Origin: CAWIUB01 sp963839175
GTDB lineage: Bacteria; Actinomycetota; Actinomycetes; Mycobacteriales; Jatrophihabitantaceae
Direction: 5' to 3'
Length of the DNA: 58,028 bases
Assembly: GCA_963839175.1 (NCBI GenBank)
Contig: CAWIUB010000012.1
Location: 1-58,028 of the forward strand
The stretch's first letter is position 1, and every line of letters begins with the position of its first letter. A program made the translations under genes and the position numbers. The notes beneath the pieces are model-generated. The model worked only from the letters and a program-made list of their open reading frames with translations, was not told the origin of the DNA and did no database searches. This document shows, one piece after another, positions 51,251 to 58,028 of this stretch.

Positions 51251-52647
51251 CGACTGTGCGGTGCTCGATTACCAGCTGGTGCGGCGGCTGCAGGGCGAGG
51301 TCGCCGATCTGCAGATGGCGGACCGGCGCAGCTGTCGGCCGCGCGGCGAGCCGGAGCGCGCAACGCCGATGAGCAGCAGCGGCGCCCAGCGTTCATCAAG
51401 CAGGTGGTCGGCCGGCACATGCAGGCAGCGGCTGGCTGCGGGAAGGAGCTGCCCGCCGCCGGAGTTCGACACCCGGCTGCGGGCGGCGGTGTTCGCGGCG
51501 ATCTACGGCGCCGGGGAGCTGCAGGAGCTGCTGGAGGACCCGGACGGTGGAGAACATCGACATCAACGGCTGCGACGAGGTGTGGGTGACCTACGCGGGC
51601 GGCGGCAAGATGCGGTGGCGCGCCGATCGCGGCCACCAACGAGCGACCTGGTCAGCATCGTGCAGAACCTGGGCTGCGTATGCCGGGATGAACGCCCGCC
51701 CGTTCACCCCGGCGACCCCGGAGCTGGACGTGCGGCTGCAGGACGGGTCGCGGCTGTCGGCGGTGATGGTCGGCGACCGAGGCGCCGTCGGTGTGTATCC
51801 GCCGCAACCGGTACCCGCAGATGTTCCTGCGCCCGGACCTGGCCTCGCCGGCCGCGAGCTGGCGGAGAGCCGCTGCCGGACCTGGTCAGCCTGGGCACGG
51901 TCAGCGAGGAGCTGGCGGACTTCCTGTACGCCGCGGTGCGGGCCCGCTGCAACGTGGTCATCGGCGGCGCGACCGACGCCGGGAAGACCACCCTGCTCCG
52001 CGCGTTGATCAACTGCTGCGACCCGCATGGAGCGGCTGATCACCGTGGAACGGGCGCTGGAGCTGGGTCTGGGCCGGCACCCGGAGCTGCACGCGGACGT
52101 GCGGGAGATGGAGGAGGTGCTGCCCGACGCCGAAGGCCGCGGCGGGATGAGCATCGCGGCGCTGGTGCGCCGCACGCGGCGGCATGAACCCGGGCCGGGT
52201 CATCGTCGGCGAGGTGCTGGGTCCGGAGGTCGTCGAGATGCTGTCTGCGATGGCCCAAGGCAACGATGGATCACTGTCGACGATCCATGCCCGCGATGCC
52301 GAGGAGGTGTTCAACCGGATCGCCACCTACGCCGAGCAGTACGAGGGCCTCGAATTCGAGGTGGCGCACTCGCTGATCGCCGGCGCGATCGACTTCGTGG
52401 TGTTCGTGGAGAAGAACCCGCTGCTGGGCGGCCGCCGCGTGCGTCACGCGAGGTGCTGGAGGTCAGCGGGTTCACCGACGGCCGCGTCGCCCGCAGTCCG
52501 ATCTTCGTCCCGTCCCCGATCGACGGGCGGGCGGTGCGCGCCGAGGAGACGGCGATCAGCAGCGACCGGGCGCGCCGGTTGGGCGCGACCGGCTGGCGGG
52601 ACCGGATCGCGCAGTGGAGCGTGCCCACGCCGGACCGGCGGTGGTGA
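51247..52647 (+). pseudogene. TadA/CpaF secretion ATPase, multiple frameshifts
   Basis: Pieces in different frames give a full-length VirB11/TadA ATPase: DYQLVRRLQGEVADLQMADR, PPPEFDTRLRAAVFAAIYGA, DVENIDINGCDEVWVTYAGG, FTPATPELDVRLQDGSRLSA, RCNVVIGGATDAGKTTLLRA (Walker A), ERLITVERALELGLGRHPEL, MNPGRVIVGEVLGPEVVEML and NDGSLSTIHARDAEEVFNRI (His box). At least five indels separate them. It would power pilin assembly; as written it is inactive. Confidence 0.75.
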
Positions 52648-52650
52648 CCG

Positions 52651-53612
52651 ATGCCTGACCTGTCACGTGCTCATCGCCGCGTTGCTGGCGGCGGCGTTCG
52701 CCGCCGCGGTGGTGTGTTTGGCGGTGGCGGTGCGGGGTACGGTGGTCGACCCGACCCGGCCGCCGAGCCGAGCGCGGCAGTGGATCGACCAGCAGCATCT
52801 GTCGCAGTGGACGTTGCTGCGCGCTGGCCGCCGGGGTGCTTGCCGGCCTGGCGGTGTATTCGGCGACGCGGTGGCCGGTTGCGGCCGCCGGGGTCACGGC
52901 CGCGGCGGTGTTCTGGCCGGCGCTGACCGGCGGGTCGAAGGCCGAGCAGCGGCAGATCAACCGTCTGGAGGCGGTGGTGACGTGGACGGAGGCGTTGCGG
53001 GACACGGTGACACCCAGCAACGGGTTGGAGCACGCCATCCCGGCCACCGCCGAGAACGCGGCGCCGGCGATCCGGCCGGCCATGCTGCGGCTGGCCGGGC
53101 AGCTGCGGACCCGGGTGCCGCTGGAGGATGCCTTGCCGGATCTGGCCGCGCAGCTGGACCACGACGCTGATCTGATCATCGCCGCGTTGCTGAACAATGT
53201 GCGCCGCCGCGGCGACGGGCTGGCCCAGGTGTTGACCGGGTTGGCGGTGGCCGGCCGGGAGGAGCTGGATCAGCGGCGGCAGATCTTCGCCGGCCGGGCC
53301 GCCGACAGGCGCGCGGTCCGGCTGATGCTGCTGCTCGTGGTGATCATGGCGGTGTTCCTGCTGCTGGTGGGCGGCGCCTACACCGACCCGTACCGCACGG
53401 TGACCGGGCAGCTGGTACTCGTCATCGTGCTGGGACTGTTCGGTGCCGCGTTCTTGTGGATTCGGCGGCTGGCAGCCAGCCGCCCCGCCCGGCCGTTCCT
53501 GCCCACGAGCGCGGAGGGGCTGGGCGCGGTGGACGCGGCGGTGGTGGCGGCGCTGACCGCGGGCGGTCATCCCGCGGGACGCCCCGCGGTCGAGTGGGAG
53601 CCCGCGCCGTGA
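52651..53612 (+). pseudogene. TadB-like membrane platform protein, frameshift near 52825
   Basis: The N-terminal piece (LIAALLAAAFAAAVVCLAVA, PSRARQWIDQQHLSQWTLLR) and the main piece from about 52830 (LAGLAVYSATRWPVAAAGVT, LRDTVTPSNGLEHAIPATAE, VRRRGDGLAQVLTGLAVAGR, LMLLLVVIMAVFLLLVGGAY) are one base apart. Together they form a T2SSF/TadB protein with N- and C-terminal helices around a cytosolic helical domain. The last 260 residues are uninterrupted. It overlaps TadC by GTGA. Confidence 0.75.
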
Positions 53613-54514
53613 TCGTGCTGACGCTGATCGGCGCCGCGCTCGGCGCGGTGATCTTCGGGCTGGTGGTGCTGCTGGTGCCGCCACGGCGCAGCGCGTTGAC
53701 GGAGCTGGGGCGCTTCGACGCGTTGCAGCGCGCCGGCAGCTTTGCGGTTGACGTCGCTGCCGGGTCAGACGCTCAGTCCGGGGAGGTGCGGCTCGGCGCG
53801 TGGGCCGCCGGGCAGTTCACCCGGCACGGCATCCGGTTCGCCGGTCTACGGGCGGACCTGATGCTCACCGGCCGCGGTTTCGACGCGTTCATCGGCCGCA
53901 AGATTCTGCTCGGCGCCGGCACGTTCCTGGCCGGTATCCTGCTCGGCGGGTACTTGCAGTACGGCCTGGGCTTCAGCTTCCCGCCGGGGAGCACGGTGCT
54001 GGCCGCGGCGGTGCTCGGTGTTGCGTTCTTCTTCACCCCCGACGGTGATGTCCGCAAAGAGGCCCGGCGCCGCCGCGCGCAGTTCACCGAGGACCTGTCG
54101 GTGTTCCTTGAGCTGGTGGCGTTGGAGATGGCCGGGTACGCGGCGCCGGAAGCGGCGGTGCCGCAGGCCGCGTCCCGCGGCGGCACCTGGTCGATGATGC
54201 TGGTCCGCGACACGTTGCTGCGCGCCCGGCTGTCCGGCCAGGACAGCTGGGACGCCCTCGGCCAACTCGGCCAGCGCATCGGGGTCAAGGACTTGCAGGA
54301 TCTCGCCGCGCTGATCAAAAACGTCTCCGACGACGGGGCGCAGGTTCGCCAGACGCTGTCCGCACGGGCGGCGTCGATGCGCCGAGCCCGGCTCGCCGCC
54401 GAACAAGGCCGCGCCGATGAACGCACCCAGTCGATGCGCCTCGCGCAGCTGCTGATCGCCGCCGGCTTCGCGCTGTTCCTGCTCTACCCGGCCATCGTCT
54501 CCATCAAAGTCTGA
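53609..54514 (+). CDS. TadC-like type II secretion F-domain protein
   Basis: The 301-residue integral membrane protein is intact. It has an N-terminal helix (IGAALGAVIFGLVVLLVPP), a helix pair near 110-150, the T2SSF core (RRAQFTEDLSVFLELVALEM, AAPEAAVPQAASRGGTW, LGQRIGVKDLQDLAALIKNV) and a C-terminal helix (LLIAAGFALFLLYPAIVSI). With TadB it forms the inner-membrane platform that couples the ATPase to the pilins. GTG 53609 overlaps the TadB stop. Confidence 0.88.
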   Translation: MIVLTLIGAALGAVIFGLVVLLVPPRRSALTELGRFDALQRAGSFAVDVAAGSDAQSGEVRLGAWAAGQFTRHGIRFAGLRADLMLTGRGFDAFIGRKILLGAGTFLAGILLGGYLQYGLGFSFPPGSTVLAAAVLGVAFFFTPDGDVRKEARRRRAQFTEDLSVFLELVALEMAGYAAPEAAVPQAASRGGTWSMMLVRDTLLRARLSGQDSWDALGQLGQRIGVKDLQDLAALIKNVSDDGAQVRQTLSARAASMRRARLAAEQGRADERTQSMRLAQLLIAAGFALFLLYPAIVSIKV

Positions 54515-54546
54515 CCGGTGGCAGGGAACCCATGAAGGGAGGGCAC

Positions 54547-54702
54547 GTGGCCGACCACCACACAGCAGCCGACCAGAACCGTCCATTCGAGCGGCGGGGC
54601 CGGTGGGACGGTTACCTCACGACCGACCAGCTCGTGGCGTGCATCGTGGCGCTCGTCGTCGTGGGATTGCTGCTCGTCTGGCTACTACTGCGCATTGTGT
54701 GA
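54547..54702 (+). CDS. Small single-pass membrane protein
   Basis: The 51-residue frame VADHHTAADQNRPFERRGRW with a C-terminal helix LVACIVALVVVGLLLVWLLL lies between tadC and the pilin gene. GTG 54547 has GGGAGG just upstream; ATG 54532 would add five residues. It has no family I know. Its position suggests an accessory pilus component. Confidence 0.55.
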   Translation: MADHHTAADQNRPFERRGRWDGYLTTDQLVACIVALVVVGLLLVWLLLRIV

Positions 54703-54728
54703 TCACTCGCCGACCAAGGAGGACCGTC

Positions 54729-54926
54729 ATGATCCCTGAGTTCACCGTCCTGCTCGCGTGGGTTCGCGCCCGCCTCAACCTGGTCCGAGAGGAGGGCGAC
54801 GACGCCGGGTTCAGCACCCTGGAATGGATGGGCATCGCGGTCGGCGTGGTCGCGGTCGCGATCGCCGTGACGCTGATCTACAAGGCGAAAGCCAACAACG
54901 GCGCCGCACACCTGCAGACGCCGTAG
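54729..54926 (+). CDS. Flp/class IVb-type prepilin
   Basis: This 65-residue protein starts at ATG 54729 after a perfect AAGGAGG. It has a hydrophilic leader ending GDDAG, then FSTLEWMGIAVGVVAVAIAV: prepilin peptidase would cut G|F, leaving Glu at position +5, as in Flp pilins. The short C-terminal end KANNGAAHLQTP is polar. It is the likely major pilin of the cluster. No prepilin peptidase is visible in the window. Confidence 0.8.
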   Translation: MIPEFTVLLAWVRARLNLVREEGDDAGFSTLEWMGIAVGVVAVAIAVTLIYKAKANNGAAHLQTP

Positions 54927-54928
54927 GA

Positions 54929-55357
54929 ATGCCGAGCGTTCGAGTGCGCAGCGCACGGCGCGCCCGGCGACACCACGCGAAACTGCGCCACCCGGACTCC
55001 GGCTTCGCCACGCTGGAGGCCGTCGTCGTGCTGCCGGTCCTCCTGCTGTTCACCATGCTGGTCATCCAGTTCGTGCTGTTGTGGCACGGGCGCAACGTCG
55101 CCCAGGCCGCGGCCCGGGACGCATTGCGGGTCGCGCGGGGTTACCAGGCGACCGCTGGAGAAGGGGAAGCCGCGGGCCAGCAGTACATCCAGGCCGTCGC
55201 GGCGCACATCCTGCCCGGCGCCCAGGTCCAGGTGTCCCGCTCGGCGACCACCGTCACGGTGACCGTCACCGCCCCGGTCGAATCGGCCCTGCCGCTGGCG
55301 CACTGGCACGTCACCAGCACCGCCACCGGCAGCACCGAGCAGTTCGTCGCACCATGA
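54929..55357 (+). CDS. TadE-like pseudopilin
   Basis: The 142-residue protein has a basic leader, then DSGFATLEAVVVLPVLLLFT with a class IVb-type cleavage motif, and AARDALRVARGYQATAGEGE, typical of TadE. The C-terminal half is a beta-rich extracellular part (QVQVSRSATTVTVTVTAPVE). It starts two bases after the pilin stop and overlaps the next gene by ATGA. Confidence 0.85.
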   Translation: MPSVRVRSARRARRHHAKLRHPDSGFATLEAVVVLPVLLLFTMLVIQFVLLWHGRNVAQAAARDALRVARGYQATAGEGEAAGQQYIQAVAAHILPGAQVQVSRSATTVTVTVTAPVESALPLAHWHVTSTATGSTEQFVAP

Positions 55358-55809
55358 CCACAATCCAGCTCAGGCGTCGTCGCCGGTGGCCGAGCGGCGA
55401 CGGGGGCTTCGCGGCGTTGGAGCTGGCGTTCGTGCTTCCGGTGCTGGTGCTGCTGATTCTGCTGGTGGTCGGGCTGGGTCGAATCACGCACGGCCGGCAA
55501 CTGGTCGCGCAGGCGGCCGCGGCCGCGGCACGGGCCGCGTCGTTGAGCAGCTCGCCGGCAACGGCCGATGCCGCCGCCCGGCAGGAGGCGAACGACACCC
55601 TGGCGCAGGCCGGGATCAGTTGCCGATCGTTCACCACCAGCGTGGACACCGGCGCGTTCTATCCCGGCGGCCAGGTGTCGGTCACCGTGCGGTGTACCGC
55701 GGACTTGTCGCAGGTGATGGTCGTCGGGTTCCCCGGTGCGTTGACCATGACGGCGACCTCGGTGTCCCCGTTGGAGAAGCTGCGGCAGTATGCCGGGGGT
55801 GGGTCATGA
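55354..55809 (+). CDS. Second TadE-like pseudopilin
   Basis: The 151-residue protein repeats the pattern: Arg-rich start, DGGFAALELAFVLPVLVLLI, AQAAAAAARAASLSSSPATA, then a secreted domain with two cysteines (AGISCRSF, VTVRCTADLSQVM) that may form a disulphide. It overlaps both neighbours by four bases. It probably makes a minor pilin pair with the preceding gene. Confidence 0.85.
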   Translation: MTTIQLRRRRRWPSGDGGFAALELAFVLPVLVLLILLVVGLGRITHGRQLVAQAAAAAARAASLSSSPATADAAARQEANDTLAQAGISCRSFTTSVDTGAFYPGGQVSVTVRCTADLSQVMVVGFPGALTMTATSVSPLEKLRQYAGGGS

Positions 55810-56285
55810 TCCGGCTGCGGCTCGGCCATCGCCGGATTCTGCGCTGGGTCGCTCGGATTCCCAGGACGGCGGCGGACGACGGCGGCTGGGTGGCGCTGTG
55901 GCTGGCCGCCACCATCCTCGGGCTGATGGCCTTCGCTGGACTGCTGGTGGACGGCGGCAACCAGATCGCCGCGCGGGAACGCGCCGCGGACGTGGCCCAG
56001 CAGGCCGCGCGGGCCGGCGCGGACGCGTTGAGCCCGGTCGCGCTGCACACCGAGCTGCCGGGATCGTTGACGGCCGACCCCGCCGCAGCGGCCGCCGCCG
56101 CGGACCGGGTGTTGTCCGTGGGCGGGGTGTCGGGCACCGTGGCGGTACAGGGGCAGGTGGTCACGGTGCATGTCACGGTTCATCAGCGCACCAAGGTGCT
56201 GTCGGCGATCGGACTCACTGAGCTGTCCGGCAGCGCGACGGCCTCGGCGACGCCGCTGGCCGGCACGACAAGGGTCGGGGCGTGA
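55806..56285 (+). CDS. TadG/Rv3660c-like Tad-type secreted protein
   Basis: The 159-residue protein has an N-terminal cytosolic basic stretch, DDGGWVALWLAATILGLMAF as membrane anchor, then AGLLVDGGNQIAARERAADV and AQQAARAGADAL, the pattern of the putative Flp-pilus-assembly TadG N-terminal domain, followed by a beta-rich exported part. It overlaps the next gene by GTGA. Confidence 0.75.
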   Translation: MIRLRLGHRRILRWVARIPRTAADDGGWVALWLAATILGLMAFAGLLVDGGNQIAARERAADVAQQAARAGADALSPVALHTELPGSLTADPAAAAAAADRVLSVGGVSGTVAVQGQVVTVHVTVHQRTKVLSAIGLTELSGSATASATPLAGTTRVGA

Positions 56286-58028
56286 GCGTGATGCGCACGA
56301 TTCGAGCGCTGGCGGCGTGGGCGGTGCTGGCCGCGGTCATCGCCGGTGTCCCGGCGCTGTTGTCCGCGACAATCGGGAACCCGCTTGGCGTGTGGCCGGC
56401 GCTGCGCGCCGGCGACATCACCGACCAGGTGTGGATCGCGGTGCTGGCGGTCATCGTCTGGGTCGCCTGGGCCCAGTTCACCGTCTCGGTGGCGGTCGAG
56501 GTGGTCGCGGTCGCCCGCCGTGCCCCGGTGCGCCGGGTGCCGCTGGTGTTTCCGGCGCAGCAGCAGTTTGCCCGGGCGCTGATCGTTGCGGCGTTGCTGT
56601 GGGGGACCGCGGCGGGCATGGTGGGTGCCGCGCCCTCGGTGCACGCCCGCCCGGTCGCCAGCCTGGCCGTGCCGCCGCGGCTGCCGGCCGCCCCGGTCGC
56701 GGTGATCGGACCCGCCGCCGGCGGGCGGTCCGGCGCACCCTACGGCGACGGCCCGTGCTGCCCCGGCTAGTCCGACATGGGTGTACCGGGTTCCCGCCGA
56801 CGGCAGCGGGCCCGACACCTACTGGGACATGGCCGAGGCCTGGTGCGGCGGCGGGCAGCACTGGCCCACCCTGTGGCATCTCAACCAGGGCCGGCAGCAA
56901 CCCGACGGGTCCGTGCTGACCAGCCCGGGCCTGCTCAGACCTGGCTGGACCGTCCTCATCCCCGGCCGCGCCCCTGCCGACGCGACACCCGTGTCCACGA
57001 CCGAGCACGAGGTGGAGGTCACGGTCGGGGCAGGTGACACGCTGTCCGGGGACGCCGCGGCGCACGGCGTAGCCGATTGGCAGCCCAGCTGGCAGGCGAA
57101 CAAGGACCGGGTCGAACCCGGCGGGGCACGGTTCACCGATCCGAACCTGATCCTGCCCGGCTGGAAGCTGGACATCGTCGTGCCAGGACCGGTCGCCGCC
57201 GACCCGGCTAACACCATCCCACCCACCGGCCACCCGGCACCGCCCGAGCACAGACCACCCACGCCGCCCCGAGCGGCTCCGGCCAGGCAGCAGCCGGCCA
57301 CTCGCCCGCCCGCGCCATCCCACCCGACCAACGCGCCGGCAGTGGGCACGGCTGCGACCCCCACGGTGGCGGCGCAGCGCGGCAGCGTGGCGCCAGCCGC
57401 GCGGCGGCAGACCAGGACGGACCAGGCCTCGGAGTTGCCCATGGTGGCGTTCAAGGCCGGCGCCGGGGTGCTGCTGGCCGGAGTATCGGTGGCCGCGTTG
57501 ATCCGCTACCGACGGCGCGGCTTCCGGTGGCGCCACCCGGGCCGCACGATCAGCGCGACCCCGCCAGAGCAGGTACGCGTAGAGCGGACGCTGCTGGCCG
57601 CGGCCGAAACCAGTATGGCCTACGTGAGGTGGCTGGATGAGGCACTGCGCAGCCTGGCGCAGGCGTTGCGCCAGCGTGCCCGGGGGCGCAGCTGCCCGAC
57701 GTGATCGCCGCCTGCCTGAGCGCCGAGTCCCTCGACCTGATCCTGACCGGCCCGGCCGCGCAGGACGCCCCGCCGCCGTGGACGGTGAGCGAGGACGGCC
57801 TGCGATGGTCGGTGCGCCGCGAGGATCGGCTGCCGTATGACCCGGCCCGGCGCGAATTCCACTTCGCGCCGTTCCCCACCCTGGCCTCGGTCGGATACAC
57901 CGCGGCCGGGGAGCAGTGGCTGCTGGATCTGGAGCGGATCGCCGCGCTGTCGCTGGCCGGGGACGCGGACCGCTGCCTCAACCTGGCCCGGTTCCTCGCC
58001 GCGGAGTTGGCGCACAACCCGTGGTCGG
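56282..58028 (+). pseudogene. LysM-domain transmembrane protein, two frameshifts, 3' end beyond window
   Basis: GTG 56282 opens a two-helix N-terminal region (ALAAWAVLAAVIAGVPALLS, VWIAVLAVIVWVAWAQFTVS) followed by ALIVAALLWGTAAGMVGAAP. Near 56760 the frame shifts into DGSGPDTYWDMAEAWCGGG and a LysM domain (VEVTVGAGDTLSGDAAAHG, WQANKDRVEPGGARFTDPN), then a Pro-rich linker and a third helix (AGAGVLLAGVSVAALIRY). At the GGGGG run near 57682 it shifts again to LPDVIAACLSAESLDLIL and runs off the window. Such LysM/BTAD-type proteins close actinobacterial Tad-like clusters. Confidence 0.75.

Larger units (their letters stand above)
44765..58028 (+). mobile_element. Integrated element with serine integrase and Tad-like cargo, right end not in window
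   Basis: The element is defined on the left by the break in comM and the integrase that starts 20 bases later. It then contains a small opposite-strand gene, 1.2 kb of gene-poor, lower-GC DNA, and a full Tad-like gene set up to the window edge. No comM 3' end, replication, transfer or relaxase gene is seen in the visible 13 kb. The cargo boundary is inferred; the Tad cluster could belong to a second nested island. Confidence 0.6.

Noticed and set aside
50295..52187. A 630-codon frame spanning ParA and TadA
   Set aside because: It joins correct and incorrect frames; recognisable pieces alternate among three frames, so the single long frame is a high-GC artefact.

Overview
The window is high-GC DNA with GTG and TTG starts, frequent ATGA/GTGA overlaps and dense operons. 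It carries actinobacterial marker genes (DUF3040, DUF2469, DUF2237, DivIVA, PaaR-type TetR, the rpsP-khpA-rimM-trmD-rplS-lepB-rnhB-yraN-comM order). I infer an actinomycete (Actinomycetota), possibly Frankiales-like; the exact lineage cannot be fixed from this sequence alone.

Layout. 1-6 kb: a secreted beta-propeller-like protein cut by the window edge, a DUF3040 membrane protein, a TetR/MFS efflux pair, a DUF1269 protein and sparse DNA with a tRNA-like 3' fragment. 6-15 kb: a sugar-acid and nickel region. A HAD phosphatase and an FGGY gluconokinase converge on a mannitol-dehydrogenase-family (fructuronate reductase-like) gene. Divergent from that gene is a LarA-family nickel-pincer racemase/epimerase, followed by an OtsB-like phosphatase, larE and larB, with larC convergent. 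The full cofactor pathway (LarB, LarC, LarE) therefore sits beside an apo-enzyme and two sugar-acid enzymes. I propose a D-mannonate/D-gluconate epimerase shunt: fructuronate to mannonate to gluconate to 6-phosphogluconate.

15-24 kb: a truncated haemoglobin and a flavohaemoglobin, DivIVA, a small isomerase, an XRE regulator, a ferric-iron-type ABC transporter, then hypA-hypB-hypC-DUF6390 (hydrogenase nickel insertion and maturation) without hypDEF or hydrogenase subunits. 24-31 kb: a VapBC-like pair, then the phenylacetyl-CoA epoxidase locus (TetR and PaaI divergent from paaABCDE) with a putative operator, and a decayed acyl-CoA ligase. A 19-bp inverted repeat brackets the paaB start codon.

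31-44.7 kb: housekeeping genes (CapA lipoprotein, thrS, HIT, amidohydrolase, beta-glucosidase, the rpsP-to-comM ribosome, secretion and DNA cluster) plus an orphan structured-RNA candidate with its own promoter and terminator upstream of rpsP. 44.76 kb to the end: comM is broken inside its ATPase domain by DNA starting with a large serine integrase. The insert continues through a gene-poor 1.2 kb into a Tad-like (type IVb pilus/type II secretion-like) cluster: lipoprotein, secreted protein, SAF/CpaB, ParA/TadZ, TadA ATPase, TadB, TadC, small membrane protein, Flp-type pilin, two TadE-like, one TadG-like and a LysM protein. From about 49.2 to 52.8 kb, and in the LysM gene, frames shift repeatedly while the encoded protein stays recognisable. 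This is either recent decay or sequencing indels.
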